A DNA stretch of 64,000 nucleotides from Streptomyces sp. ISL-12 (lineage in GTDB: Bacteria; Actinomycetota; Actinomycetes; Streptomycetales; Streptomycetaceae). Shown here piece by piece: positions 44,576 through 53,501 of the stretch. Each line of letters begins with the position of its first letter. Positions within the stretch are counted from its first letter, which is position 1. Both the position numbers and the translations under genes were made by a program. Under the pieces are notes generated by a model that worked only from the letters and a program-made list of their open reading frames with translations, was not told the DNA's origin and searched no databases. Where the stretch lies: NCBI RefSeq assembly GCF_018614415.1, contig NZ_JAGGOO010000046.1, positions 1-64,000 on the forward strand. The letters run 5' to 3'.

Positions 44576-44917
44576 TCAGTCGGTGGCCGCTACCGCTTCC
44601 TCGACCGAGGTGTGGATCGGGAACACCTTGGTGAGGCCGGTGATGCGGAAAATCTTCAGAATGCGCTCCTGGTTGCAGACCAGGCGCAGCGAGCCCTCGT
44701 GGGCACGCACCCGCTTCAGGCCGCCGACCAGTACGCCGAGCCCGGTGGAGTCGAGGAAGTCCACGCCCTCCATGTCGACGACAAGGTGGAAACTGCCGTC
44801 ATTCACCAGCTCGACCAACTGCTCGCGCAGCTTGGGCGCGGTATACACGTCGATTTCGCCACCGACCCTGACGATCGTGCGATCGCCCATGGTCTCGGTC
44901 GACAGGGACAGGTCCAC
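44576..44917 (-). CDS. bldG: Anti-anti-sigma factor BldG
   Basis: A 113-residue STAS-domain protein beginning [20 protein letters not shown] (GTG 44917 preceded by GGAGG). The phosphorylatable serine is S57 in [10 protein letters not shown]. BldG binds anti-sigma factors when unphosphorylated and is required for aerial mycelium, antibiotic production and stress sigma activity in Streptomyces. The sequence matches the known protein closely. Confidence 0.96.
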   Translation of the reverse strand: MDLSLSTETMGDRTIVRVGGEIDVYTAPKLREQLVELVNDGSFHLVVDMEGVDFLDSTGLGVLVGGLKRVRAHEGSLRLVCNQERILKIFRITGLTKVFPIHTSVEEAVAATD

Positions 44918-45000
44918 GGATCCTCCAGCACCTTGCTATCGAGCGGTCGCCCCTCGGGGTTACCTCGGCTTGGAGCCCCCGGGACGGTTCGCCAGCCGCG

Positions 45001-47595
45001 ATGGCATTCAATCACTTACCGGCAGGCGTGCACGACGCCTTGGTCCCATTGTCCGTCACGCCAGTGACAGACTCGGTGCCGATGGCCAAGAATCACCGTT
45101 CCGATGGACTCCCGACGGACCCCGTTCCCCGGCCGGATCCGGGCGCGGTCCTGGACCGGCTCGCCGCGGGGCGGAGCCGGGCTTCGCGCATCACTCATAC
45201 GGAGCACTTGCCCCCGCGCGCGGGACGCCATGCCCTCTGGCCCGACCGGATTCGCCCCGAAGTGCTCGCCGCGGTGCGGGCCGCGGGTATCGAACACCCC
45301 TGGGCCCACCAGGCACGTGTGGTCGAGCACGCCCTCGACGGCGACTCGGTGGTCGTCGCCACGGGCACCGCCTCCGGCAAGTCCCTGGCCTATCTGGTGC
45401 CGGTCCTGTCGGCCCTCCTGGACGGCTCCGAGGCACCGAACGGCCGGGGCGCCACCGCCCTCTACCTGGCCCCGACGAAGGCCCTCGCCGCGGACCAGTG
45501 CCGGTCGGTGAAGGAACTTTCACAACCTCTCGGGACCGCGGTGCGCGCCGCCGTCCACGACGGCGACACCCCGTTCGAGGAACGCGAATGGATTCGTCAG
45601 TACGCCACCTTCGTCCTCACCAATCCGGACATGCTGCACCGCGGCATCCTGCCCGCCCACCCCCGCTGGTCCTCCTTCCTCAAGGCGCTGAAGTACGTCG
45701 TCATCGACGAATGCCACACCTACCGCGGCGTGTTCGGCTCGCACGTCGCCCAGGTCCTGCGCCGGCTGCGCAGGCTCTGCGCCCGCTACGGCTCCTCCCC
45801 CGTCTTCCTGCTGGCCTCCGCCACCGCCGCCGAGCCCGCGACGGCCGCCCGCCGGCTCACCGGCCTGCCGGTGGTGGAGGTCGCGGACGACGCCTCACCC
45901 CGCGGTGAACTGGTGTTCGCCCTCTGGGAACCGCCGTTGACCGAACTGGAGGGTGAGAAGGGCGCACCCGTCCGCCGCACCGCCACCGCCGAGGCCGCCG
46001 ACCTCCTCACCGACCTCACCGTGCAGGGCATGCGCTCCATCGCCTTCGTCCGCTCCCGGCGCGGCGCCGAGCTGATCTCCGTCATCGCCCAGGAACGCCT
46101 CGCCGAGGTGGACCGGTCGCTGGCCCGGCGGGTCGCGGCGTACCGCGGTGGCTATCTGCCCGAGGAACGCCGTGCCCTCGAACGCGCCCTGCACTCCGGT
46201 GAACTCCTCGGGCTCGCGGCGACCAACGCCCTGGAACTCGGCGTCGACATCTCGGGCCTGGACGCCGTGGTGATCGCCGGCTATCCGGGCACCCGTGCCT
46301 CGCTGTGGCAGCAGGCGGGGCGGGCGGGACGGTCCGGGCAGGGGGCGCTGGCCGTCCTGGTCGCCCGCGACGACCCGCTGGACACGTTCCTCGTCCACCA
46401 CCCCGAGGCCCTCTTCGACCAGCCCGTCGAGTCCACCGTCCTCGACCCCGACAACCCGTACGTGCTCGCCCCGCACCTGTGCGCGGCGGCGGCCGAGCTG
46501 CCGCTGACGGAGGAGGACCTGGAACTGTTCGGTCCCGCGTGCGAGGAGCTGCTGCCGCAGTTGGAGGCCGCGAAGCTGCTCCGGCGCCGTACCCGGGCCT
46601 GGCACTGGACGCGCCGCGAACGGGCCGCCGACCTCACCGACATCCGCGGCGAGGGCGGACGCCCGGTCCAGGTCGTCGAGGAGGGCACGGGCCGGCTCCT
46701 CGGCACGGTCGACGCCGGCGCCGCCCACACCACGGTCCACGAGGGCGCGGTCCACCTGCACCAGGGGCGCACGTATCTGGTCCGGTCGCTCGACCTGGAC
46801 GACTCGGTCGCCCTGGTCGAACAGGCCAGTCCGCCGTACTCCACGGTGGCCCGCGACACCACCGCCATCTCCGTCCTGGAGACCGACATCGAGGTCCCCT
46901 GGGGCGACGGCCGCCTGTGCTACGGCTCCGTCGAGGTCACCAACCAAGTGGTCTCCTTCCTGCGCCGCCGACTGATCACCGGCGAAGTCCTCGGCGAGAC
47001 GAAACTCGACCTCCCTCCCCGTACGCTGCGCACCCGAGCCGTGTGGTGGACGGTCACCGAGGACCAGCTCGACGCCGCCCGGATCAACCCGGAGATCCTC
47101 GGCGGCGCCCTGCACGCCGCCGAACACGCGTCGATCGGCATGCTCCCGCTCTTCGCGACCTGCGACCGCTGGGACATCGGCGGCGTGTCCATCCCCTTGC
47201 ACCCGGACACCCTCCTCCCCACGGTCTTCGTCTACGACGGTCATCCCGGCGGCGCGGGCTTCGCGGAGCGCGCCTTCCACACGGCCCGCGCGTGGCTCAC
47301 CGCGACCCGCGAGGCCATCGCCTCCTGCGAGTGCGACGCCGGCTGCCCGTCCTGCATCCAGTCCCCCAAGTGCGGCAACGGCAACGACCCGCTGCACAAG
47401 AGGGGCGCGGTACGACTGCTCACGGTGCTGCTGCGGGGGGCACCGGGGCAGGCGGGGGCTCCGATGCGGGGGCAGGGGGCTCCGGGGGAGGCGGGGGCTC
47501 CGGTACGGGAGCCCGGGGCGCCGGAGGCAGAGGCGCCGTCGGGGGGAGAGGCGCCGTCGGAGGAAGTGGCGCCGCCGGACCCGCACGGGCCCTGA
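45001..47595 (+). CDS. DEAD/DEAH helicase with C-terminal DUF1998 (Hrq1/MrfA-like)
   Basis: An 864-residue SF2 helicase. Walker A is VVATGTASGKSLAY, motif II VVIDECHTY, motif III LASATAAEP, and motif VI WQQAGRAGRSGQG. A C-terminal DUF1998 zinc cluster follows (CECDAGCPSCIQSPKCGNGN). This Hrq1/MrfA type is linked to repair of crosslinks and mitomycin damage in bacteria. ATG 45001 or 45082 could start it; I keep the longer form. It is divergent from bldG. The last ~60 codons are Gly/Ala/Pro-rich repeats overlapping the convergent pilus-assembly gene by 176 bp. Confidence 0.9.
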   Translation: MAFNHLPAGVHDALVPLSVTPVTDSVPMAKNHRSDGLPTDPVPRPDPGAVLDRLAAGRSRASRITHTEHLPPRAGRHALWPDRIRPEVLAAVRAAGIEHPWAHQARVVEHALDGDSVVVATGTASGKSLAYLVPVLSALLDGSEAPNGRGATALYLAPTKALAADQCRSVKELSQPLGTAVRAAVHDGDTPFEEREWIRQYATFVLTNPDMLHRGILPAHPRWSSFLKALKYVVIDECHTYRGVFGSHVAQVLRRLRRLCARYGSSPVFLLASATAAEPATAARRLTGLPVVEVADDASPRGELVFALWEPPLTELEGEKGAPVRRTATAEAADLLTDLTVQGMRSIAFVRSRRGAELISVIAQERLAEVDRSLARRVAAYRGGYLPEERRALERALHSGELLGLAATNALELGVDISGLDAVVIAGYPGTRASLWQQAGRAGRSGQGALAVLVARDDPLDTFLVHHPEALFDQPVESTVLDPDNPYVLAPHLCAAAAELPLTEEDLELFGPACEELLPQLEAAKLLRRRTRAWHWTRRERAADLTDIRGEGGRPVQVVEEGTGRLLGTVDAGAAHTTVHEGAVHLHQGRTYLVRSLDLDDSVALVEQASPPYSTVARDTTAISVLETDIEVPWGDGRLCYGSVEVTNQVVSFLRRRLITGEVLGETKLDLPPRTLRTRAVWWTVTEDQLDAARINPEILGGALHAAEHASIGMLPLFATCDRWDIGGVSIPLHPDTLLPTVFVYDGHPGGAGFAERAFHTARAWLTATREAIASCECDAGCPSCIQSPKCGNGNDPLHKRGAVRLLTVLLRGAPGQAGAPMRGQGAPGEAGAPVREPGAPEAEAPSGGEAPSEEVAPPDPHGP

Positions 47596-48013
47596 CCTCC
47601 GCCGCGAACGGCCCCCGTCCCGACGCCGCCGTCACGTCCGACACCTGTCCGGTGAGCACGCACCGCACGATCCGCGTGCCCTGTGCCCGGGCCACCCGGT
47701 CCGCCCTGGAGCACGCGCCGGCACCGCCCCGCGCCCAGTGGTCCGCGGCCGCGAGTGCCGCGAGGTCGGCACCGCCGGCCGCCCGGTGCCGGGCCACCAC
47801 CGCCTGCCCCAGGGCCAGGACGACGCCGAAGACCACGCACAGCACCGTGATGACACCGACACTCCAGACGGTGGCGGAGCCGCGGTCCGAACTCCGGTCG
47901 GAACACTGGTCGGAACACCGGCGGGAGTACCGGCCGCGGTCCGGGGACCGCTGGAACCGCCCAGGCGCCCCTCGCCGGTCCCCGCCGCCGCCCCTCACGG
48001 TCCCGCCCCTCAC
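47420..48013 (-). CDS. Rv3654c-like TadE-type pilus protein
   Basis: A 197-residue protein from GTG 48013 (GTGA overlap with tadE). A basic Arg/Ser/Asp-rich N-terminus is followed by a single membrane helix (VWSVGVITVLCVVFGVVLAL) and AAGGADLAALAAADHWARG, the conserved minor-pilin-like segment. The C-terminal ~55 residues are Pro/Ala repeats (PLPPTAPLPP). The gene ends inside the 3' end of the convergent helicase gene. Last gene of the tad operon. Confidence 0.8.
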   Translation of the reverse strand: MRGGTVRGGGGDRRGAPGRFQRSPDRGRYSRRCSDQCSDRSSDRGSATVWSVGVITVLCVVFGVVLALGQAVVARHRAAGGADLAALAAADHWARGGAGACSRADRVARAQGTRIVRCVLTGQVSDVTAASGRGPFAAEVRARAGPAAPLPPTAPLPPTAPLPPAPRAPVPEPPPPPEPPAPASEPPPAPVPPAAAP

Positions 48014-48387
48014 GGCGCCGCCTCCACCGTCCGCTCCACCGAGGCCACGGCCTCCTCCCGTACCTCGAACGGCAGCCCGCTCAGCACCGGTGGCCGCGCC
48101 ACCACGACCACCCGGACCTGTTCCGCCTCCCGGCCGACCGTGACCTCCGCGCCGTCCGGCGCCGCCGCCCGGGTGACCTCCACGACCGCCTCGGCGGGAT
48201 CCTGCCGGGCCGCGGCGCGGGCGCCGGTCCGGGCCGCGTCCACACACTGGATCTGCGCGGCCACCACCAGCAGCCCCCACACCAGCGCCATGGCGAACAT
48301 GACCAGCACCGGGAGCGCCACGGCCGTCTCGGCGGTCACGAAACCCCCGTCTGCCCTGCGGCCCGCGCCCCGCTCACATCCGCGCAT
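48010..48387 (-). CDS. TadE-family pseudopilin
   Basis: A 125-residue protein. A Gly/Arg-rich start is followed by GGFVTAETAVALPVLVMFAMALVW, the TadE N-terminal processing site and transmembrane helix (E at position +5). The rest is a small beta-rich domain. It overlaps the upstream pilin gene by 14 bp and the downstream gene by 4. TadE proteins are minor pseudopilins of Flp/Tad pili. Confidence 0.85.
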   Translation of the reverse strand: MRGCERGAGRRADGGFVTAETAVALPVLVMFAMALVWGLLVVAAQIQCVDAARTGARAAARQDPAEAVVEVTRAAAPDGAEVTVGREAEQVRVVVVARPPVLSGLPFEVREEAVASVERTVEAAP

Positions 48388-48691
48388 CGAGCGCCTGCTT
48401 CACGATGCGTTCCAGCTCACCGCTGACCGTTCCGCTGGTCACCACCTTGTAGAGGACCACCGCGAACGCCACCGCCGCCACGATGCCCATCGCGTACTCC
48501 GACGTGACCATTCCCGCGTCCCGCCGCGCGGCTCCGCCCGTCCAGCGCACCGCACGCACCCTGCGCACCAGGGCACGCAGCCGCGCCCGAACCATTCGAC
48601 CCATCTCGACCCCCGTGGGATTCAGTACTTCTTCTGACGTTTCTCGCTGTTCTGACTCATCCGCATCACTCGGCACCGCCTCAGCCACCAC
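48374..48691 (-). CDS. DUF4244 Flp-type pilin
   Basis: A 105-residue protein whose C-terminal half, RRDAGMVTSEYAMGIVAAVA, is the Flp pilin motif: prepilin cleavage region, Glu at +5 of the helix, then a hydrophobic helix. It ends with SGELERIVKQALDARM. The ~45-residue basic leader is longer than in classical Flp pilins. GTG 48691 overlaps the tadC stop, and shorter starts inside the leader are possible. It is the probable major pilin. Confidence 0.85.
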   Translation of the reverse strand: MVAEAVPSDADESEQRETSEEVLNPTGVEMGRMVRARLRALVRRVRAVRWTGGAARRDAGMVTSEYAMGIVAAVAFAVVLYKVVTSGTVSGELERIVKQALDARM

Positions 48692-49472
48692 CTCCCCCTC
48701 CCAGCGCCCCGCCCGCCAGACCGATCACCACCGGCAGCACGCCCACCGCGATGAACGCGGGCAGGAAGCACAGGCCCACCGGTGCGGTGACCGCGACGGC
48801 CGCTCGCCGGGCCCGTGCCGTGGTCGCGCGGGCCCGGTCCGCGCGGGCCTGTTCGGCGAGGTGCGCGACCGGGCCGGCCGCGGGCAGTCCGGACTCGTCG
48901 GCGCGTTCCAGCAGGCGCGCCAGCGCCGAGGCACCCGGCAACACGGCCAACTCACGCCACGCCCCGTCCGGTTCACCGCCCAGCCGGACCTCCGCCGCAC
49001 CGCGGGCCAGCGCGTCGCCGACCGGTCCGCCGAGGGCTTCGCCCACGGCCCGGGCAGCGACCACCGGACCGGCCCCCGCCGCGATGCAGGCAGCCAGCAG
49101 ATCCGCCGCCAAGGGCAGTTGCCGTGCCGCCTCCGCACCGTCGGTCCGCGCGGCGACACCCGTGGGGGGCCGCCGCCGCTGCCAGCGCCACAGCCCCGCC
49201 GCGACGACCGTCCCCACCAGAACGCCCGTGACGCCGCCGACCAGTGCCCACCCCGCGCCCGCCGTACCCACCAGGGGAAGCCACGCGCGGAGCCGTCGGC
49301 CGAGGGCGTCCACCCGCGGGGCACCGCGCGTCCGTCCCGGAAGCAGCAGCGCGGCGAGCCGACGCCGGGCCTTTCCCTCGCGCCGGGCGGCCCACGCCCA
49401 CCCCACCAGCCATCCGGCGAGCAACAGCGTCCCCATGACCGCCCCCAGGCTGTGGACAACGTTCCCGCTCAC
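48681..49472 (-). CDS. tadC: Type II secretion F-family protein TadC-like
   Basis: A 263-residue polytopic protein: membrane helices near residues 10-28 and 65-90, a central T2SF domain (AADLLAACIAAGAGPVVAARAV, GALARLLERADESGLPAA) and a final helix (VGLCFLPAFIAVGVLPVVIG). Start GTG 49472 overlaps the tadB stop (GTGA). It is a platform protein of the Tad assembly machine. A poly-Gly C-terminus ends the protein. Confidence 0.85.
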   Translation of the reverse strand: MSGNVVHSLGAVMGTLLLAGWLVGWAWAARREGKARRRLAALLLPGRTRGAPRVDALGRRLRAWLPLVGTAGAGWALVGGVTGVLVGTVVAAGLWRWQRRRPPTGVAARTDGAEAARQLPLAADLLAACIAAGAGPVVAARAVGEALGGPVGDALARGAAEVRLGGEPDGAWRELAVLPGASALARLLERADESGLPAAGPVAHLAEQARADRARATTARARRAAVAVTAPVGLCFLPAFIAVGVLPVVIGLAGGALGGGGGG

Positions 49473-50407
49473 GCCTCCGCCTCCGCTCGCCGCACGATCC
49501 CGTTCACCCACCACATCCCGAGCCCCTCCAGCACGCCGCCGGCCAGCAGACAGCCCAGTCCCGCCCCGCTGTGCAGCAGGACGCGCAGCGGATCGGCCCC
49601 GAGGGCCACCCCGAACAGCAGGCCCAGGACCGGCAGGCCGGCCAGCATCACCGCGGTGGCCCGGGCCCCGGCCAACTGGGCGCGCAGATCGGCCCGTCGG
49701 TCCCGTTCGGCACGCAGCGCCCCCGCCAGCCGGTCCAGTCCGGTGGCGAGACCCGCGCCCTGGTCGACGGCGACCCGCCAGCACGCGGCCAGGCCCCGCA
49801 GCCCTTCGGCACCCGGTTGCCGCGCCGCCGTCGCGAGCGCGCCCGGCACGTCCCCGCCGAACCGGGCCGCCGCCAGCACCGCCGCCTGCCCGTCGCCGAG
49901 CCCGCCGGACTCCCGCGCGGCGCACAGCAACGCCTCACCGGGCTGCCGTCCCGCCCGTACCTCGCCCGCCAGGAAGGCGCACAGCCCGATCACCGCGTCC
50001 TGCCGCCGCTCCCGGGCACGTCGCGCCCGGCCGGCCAGTCGCGCCCGGCGCAGTACCGGAACCCCGGCCGCTCCCATGACGAGCGGCAGGACCGACGTCC
50101 CCAGCAGCGCCAGCACCAGCCCGGCCACCGGGGACCACCACTCGGCCCGCAGCCGCCCCCGAAGCCGGCGCAGCCCGTCCGTCAGCCGGATGACACTCAC
50201 CGTCACCTGATCGGCTCCCGGCGCTCCGGCCCCGCCCGCGCCACCGCCCGCACCACCGTCCGCCCCGCCTCCCGCCTCGCCGCCCGCGAGCAGCAGACGT
50301 GCCCGCCGCGCCCCGGACTGCCGCTCACCGGCCAACCAGGCGGCGGCTGCGAGGCAGACGAGGGCCACCGCCGTCGACAGCTCGCTCACCTCACTCACTT
50401 CACTCAC
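49469..50407 (-). CDS. tadB: Type II secretion F-family protein TadB-like
   Basis: An approximately 312-residue T2SF platform protein. First helix STAVALVCLAAAAWLAG, a Gly/Ala-rich insert, then paired helices (GLVLALLGTSVLPLVMGAAG) and the F domain (FLAGEVRAGRQPGEALL, WRVAVDQGAGLATGLDRLAG). The start is ambiguous: GTG codons at 50425, 50407 and 50398 lie in a GTGAGTGAA-like repeat spanning the tadA stop. I chose 50407, which overlaps tadA by 8 bases. Confidence 0.8.
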   Translation of the reverse strand: MSEVSEVSELSTAVALVCLAAAAWLAGERQSGARRARLLLAGGEAGGGADGGAGGGAGGAGAPGADQVTVSVIRLTDGLRRLRGRLRAEWWSPVAGLVLALLGTSVLPLVMGAAGVPVLRRARLAGRARRARERRQDAVIGLCAFLAGEVRAGRQPGEALLCAARESGGLGDGQAAVLAAARFGGDVPGALATAARQPGAEGLRGLAACWRVAVDQGAGLATGLDRLAGALRAERDRRADLRAQLAGARATAVMLAGLPVLGLLFGVALGADPLRVLLHSGAGLGCLLAGGVLEGLGMWWVNGIVRRAEAEA

Positions 50408-51800
50408 CCCCCGTACTCCCCTCACCTGCCAGCAGCCCCCTGAGCCGCGCCCACCCCCGCTCCGGCACGAACGCCTCCTCGCCCCACCGCAGCGCCGGCA
50501 CGGTCCGCACCAGCCCCGCGGGGTCCCTCTCCAGCACCCGCACCTCCGCGATCCGCCGCCGCCCGGTACGGTCCCGTACGAGGTGCAGCAGCACCGACAG
50601 TGCGGCGGCCACCTGGCTGTGCAGGGCGGCCCGGTCGAGTCCGGCGGCCGTGCCGAGCGCCTCCAGCCGGGCCGGGACGTCCGCCGCGGCGTTGGCGTGA
50701 ACAGTTCCGGAACCGCCCTGATGGCCGGTGTTGAGGGCCGCCAGCAGGTGGACCACCTCGGGTCCCCGTACCTCGCCGACGACCAGCCGGTCCGGCCGCA
50801 TTCGCAGTGCCTGGCGCACCAGGTCCTCCAGCGTCACCAGGCCGGCGCCCTCTTGGTTGGCCGGTCTGGCCTCCAGCCGTACGACGTGCGGGTGGTCGGG
50901 CCGCAACTCCGCCGAGTCCTCGGCCAGCACGATCCGCTCCCCGGCACCGACCAGCCCGAGCAGGGCGCTCAGCAGCGTCGTCTTGCCGCTGCCCGTACCG
51001 CCGCTGACCAGGAAGGACAGCCGGGCGTCCAGCAGGGCGCGCAGCACCCGGTCGCCGCCCGGCGGCACCGTCCCCGCCGCGACCAGTTCGTCGAGCGTGA
51101 ACGCGCGCGGACGCACCACCCGCAGCGACAGGCAGGTGCAGCCGACCGCGACCGGGGGCAGCACCGCGTGCAGCCGGGTCCCGTCGGGCAGCCGGGCGTC
51201 CACCCAGGGCCGGGCGTCGTCGAGGCGGCGCCCGGCGACGGCCGCGAGCCGCTGCGCGAGCCGCCGTACCGCCCCGGCGTCCATGAAGGACACGGAGGTC
51301 AGCTCCAGTCCGCCGCCCCGGTCCACCCAGACCCGGTCCGGGGCGGACACCAGTACGTCGGTCACCGACGGGTCGGCGAGCAGCGGCTCCAGGGGCCCAC
51401 TGCCCACGAGTTCGGACCGCAGCCGCTCGGCGGCACCGAGGATCTCGGCGTCGCCGAGCACACGTCCCTGTGCGCGCAGGGCCTGCGCCACGTGTGCGGG
51501 CGTCGGTTCCGCCCCGCTCTCGGCGAGCCGGCGCCGTACGCCGTCGAGCAGTGCCGCCGGCATGCCGGCACCGGACTCCTGACGGCCCCGCACCGCACCG
51601 CCGTCCCTGCCCCGCACCACACCGCCGTCCCGCCCATGACCGCCCACCGGCTCCGGAAACTCCCGGCGGCCACGCACCACACCACCCCCACGCCCACGAC
51701 CACCCGCCGGCTCCGGAAACTCCCGGCGCTCCCGTACAGCGCCACCTCCCCGCCCGTGACCGGCGTACTGGTGACCGTCCCGCCCGTCCAGCGCCCTCAT
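50400..51800 (-). CDS. tadA: Tad secretion ATPase (CpaF/TadA)
   Basis: A 466-residue type II/IV secretion ATPase. Walker A is VSGGTGSGKTTLLSALLG, the Asp box ERIVLAEDSAEL, Walker B RPDRLVVGEVRG, and the His box HQGGSGTVHANAA. Residues 1-75 are an unusual Gly/Arg-rich segment with repeated REFPEPxGGxGR units, absent from standard CpaF proteins. It powers pilus assembly. ATG 51800 overlaps the ssd stop (ATGA). Confidence 0.9.
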   Translation of the reverse strand: MRALDGRDGHQYAGHGRGGGAVRERREFPEPAGGRGRGGGVVRGRREFPEPVGGHGRDGGVVRGRDGGAVRGRQESGAGMPAALLDGVRRRLAESGAEPTPAHVAQALRAQGRVLGDAEILGAAERLRSELVGSGPLEPLLADPSVTDVLVSAPDRVWVDRGGGLELTSVSFMDAGAVRRLAQRLAAVAGRRLDDARPWVDARLPDGTRLHAVLPPVAVGCTCLSLRVVRPRAFTLDELVAAGTVPPGGDRVLRALLDARLSFLVSGGTGSGKTTLLSALLGLVGAGERIVLAEDSAELRPDHPHVVRLEARPANQEGAGLVTLEDLVRQALRMRPDRLVVGEVRGPEVVHLLAALNTGHQGGSGTVHANAAADVPARLEALGTAAGLDRAALHSQVAAALSVLLHLVRDRTGRRRIAEVRVLERDPAGLVRTVPALRWGEEAFVPERGWARLRGLLAGEGSTGGE

Positions 51801-52900
51801 CCGGTCCTCGCCTCCGTCAGCGCCCGCTCCCAGAACTCACGGCAGAAGCGCGCCAGCGGTCCACGGGCGGCGGCCCCCGGCGGCCGGCCGCCCTCCACGG
51901 CGCGCGGCAGCCCGGGCTCGACCGGAACCTCACCGGCGAGCGGCAGTCCGAGCAGCCGCGCCACCTCCCGGTCGTCGAGTCCCGGCACGTACGGCCCGCG
52001 CACCGCGACCCGCAGGTCGCCCAGGACCATGCCGACGGCGGAGGCGACCCGGCCCGCCGCCGCGACCGCCCGCAGCTCGGCGGGGACGACGAGCACCCCG
52101 AGGTCGAGCTGGGCGAGGACCTCGGCCGCCCCGTCGTCGATCCGGCGCGGCAGGTCGACGACGACCGCCCCGCCCCGGCGCCGGGCCGCGGCGAGCACCG
52201 CGCGGACGGCCGGGGGCGGCACGGCGACGCAGTCGCCGCGGTCCCAGCTGAGCACCCGCAGGGAGTGCAGTGCGGGCAGCGACTCCTCCAGGGCGCCGCC
52301 GCCGACCCGTCCTCGTGAGGCGGCGAACGCGGGCCAGCGCAGTCCCTCGGTGGTCTCGCCGCCGAGCAGCACGTCGAGTCCGCCGCCCAGCGGGTCGGCG
52401 TCCACCAGCAGGGTGCGCAGCCCTTCCCGTGCGGCAGTGACGCCGAGCGCGCAGGCCAGGGTGGAGGCCCCGGCGCCGCCCCGGCCGCCGATGACGCCGA
52501 CGGTGAGCGCCGGGCGGCCGACGCCTTCGGCGACGTCGGCGATGCGGTCGATCAGCCACTGCTCGCCGTCGGGCAGCATCAGGACGTGGTCGGCGCCGAT
52601 CTCGACGGCGCGCCGCCACACGCCGGGGTCGTCCTGGTCACGGCCGACCAGCACCACCTGGCGTCTGCGGGGCGCGCCCCGCACCCGGCGCGCGGCGTCG
52701 TCGCCCACCAGGACGAGCGGCGCGGTCTCCCAGCCGCCCCGGCGCTCGGGCACCGTGGGGTGCACCTCGGGTGTGGCGCCCGCAGCCGCGCACAGCCGCA
52801 GCAGGTCGTCGAGCAGGTCGGGATCCTCGGTGACGATCAGCGGTCCGCTCTGCCGTCCTCCGGCGGCGGACGGCGGGTCGTGCGTGACTGTTCCGGTCAT
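51797..52900 (-). CDS. ssd: Septum site-determining protein Ssd (CpaE-like ATPase)
   Basis: A 367-residue protein. Residues 1-110 form a receiver-like domain. A MinD/ParA-like deviant P-loop ATPase follows: VIGGRGGAGASTLACAL, TLLVDADPLGGG and VVVDLPR. It is of the CpaE/TadZ family, which localises Tad machines. Actinobacterial members are annotated Ssd for effects on septation. First gene of the pilus operon. ATG 52900 follows a G-rich ribosome site. Confidence 0.85.
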   Translation of the reverse strand: MTGTVTHDPPSAAGGRQSGPLIVTEDPDLLDDLLRLCAAAGATPEVHPTVPERRGGWETAPLVLVGDDAARRVRGAPRRRQVVLVGRDQDDPGVWRRAVEIGADHVLMLPDGEQWLIDRIADVAEGVGRPALTVGVIGGRGGAGASTLACALGVTAAREGLRTLLVDADPLGGGLDVLLGGETTEGLRWPAFAASRGRVGGGALEESLPALHSLRVLSWDRGDCVAVPPPAVRAVLAAARRRGGAVVVDLPRRIDDGAAEVLAQLDLGVLVVPAELRAVAAAGRVASAVGMVLGDLRVAVRGPYVPGLDDREVARLLGLPLAGEVPVEPGLPRAVEGGRPPGAAARGPLARFCREFWERALTEARTG

Positions 52901-53320
52901 GGCGGGTGCCCCCCTCAGGCGTCTCGCGCGGCCTGTGGGGCCCCGCGATTCCCAAACGTGTGAAGAACCGGCGAGCGGCCTCCATATGAGTGGCCGGCGA
53001 AAACCGGCAGCCCGCGTCCGACAAACGGAAGCCGCCGTGAACTCGGCGCGACCGGGACGCGTTGGAATCACGGTGCAGCGATCCGGGAAATCGTGTGGAT
53101 CTTGGTCGATAACTGTGGACAACTCGGCGATTGTGAATATCGCCGTCACCCGAACCGGTGAGTGCCCGCACACTCCCCGCAGGACTGGGTACGACTGCCG
53201 CAGAGCAGCACAACGACTACCCAAAGTGACGTTCAGCGATCACGGAGTACGAGCGTGGACGATCAGAGAGAGGCCGCGGCCGGAGTCCGCGGTATACGCG
53301 AAAACCCGTCCGGACATGCG

Positions 53321-53386
53321 ACGACCCCCGCCGGGGGGGAGAGCGGGGGTCGTCTCCACGGCCGACTCGGGGGGGGGAGGAGTCGG
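53321..53386. other. Two G-rich hairpins in a 600-bp divergent spacer
   Basis: Between ssd (52900) and the HAD gene (53502) no gene is supported. The spacer holds an 11-bp stem (53321-53331 with 53343-53353) and a 7-bp stem (53362-53368 with 53380-53386) with a G9 loop, 115 bases before the HAD start. They could attenuate the HAD transcript or form G-quadruplex-like structures. Around 53040-53160 the sequence is less GC-rich than average and probably contains promoters. Confidence 0.5.
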
Positions 53387-53501
53387 ACCGGGTTAGCACG
53401 GTCGCGAACGATCCGTGACTTCCATGGTGTACCCGAGAGCCTTCTCAGGCAAACCCACACGCCCCACGATACGCCGAATGGGGTGCGCCTATGCTCAGGG
53501 C

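Noticed and set aside
47440..47595. Tandem GC-rich repeats considered as a CRISPR-like array
   Set aside because: Repeats are contiguous, degenerate and coding on both strands; there are no spacers and no cas genes.
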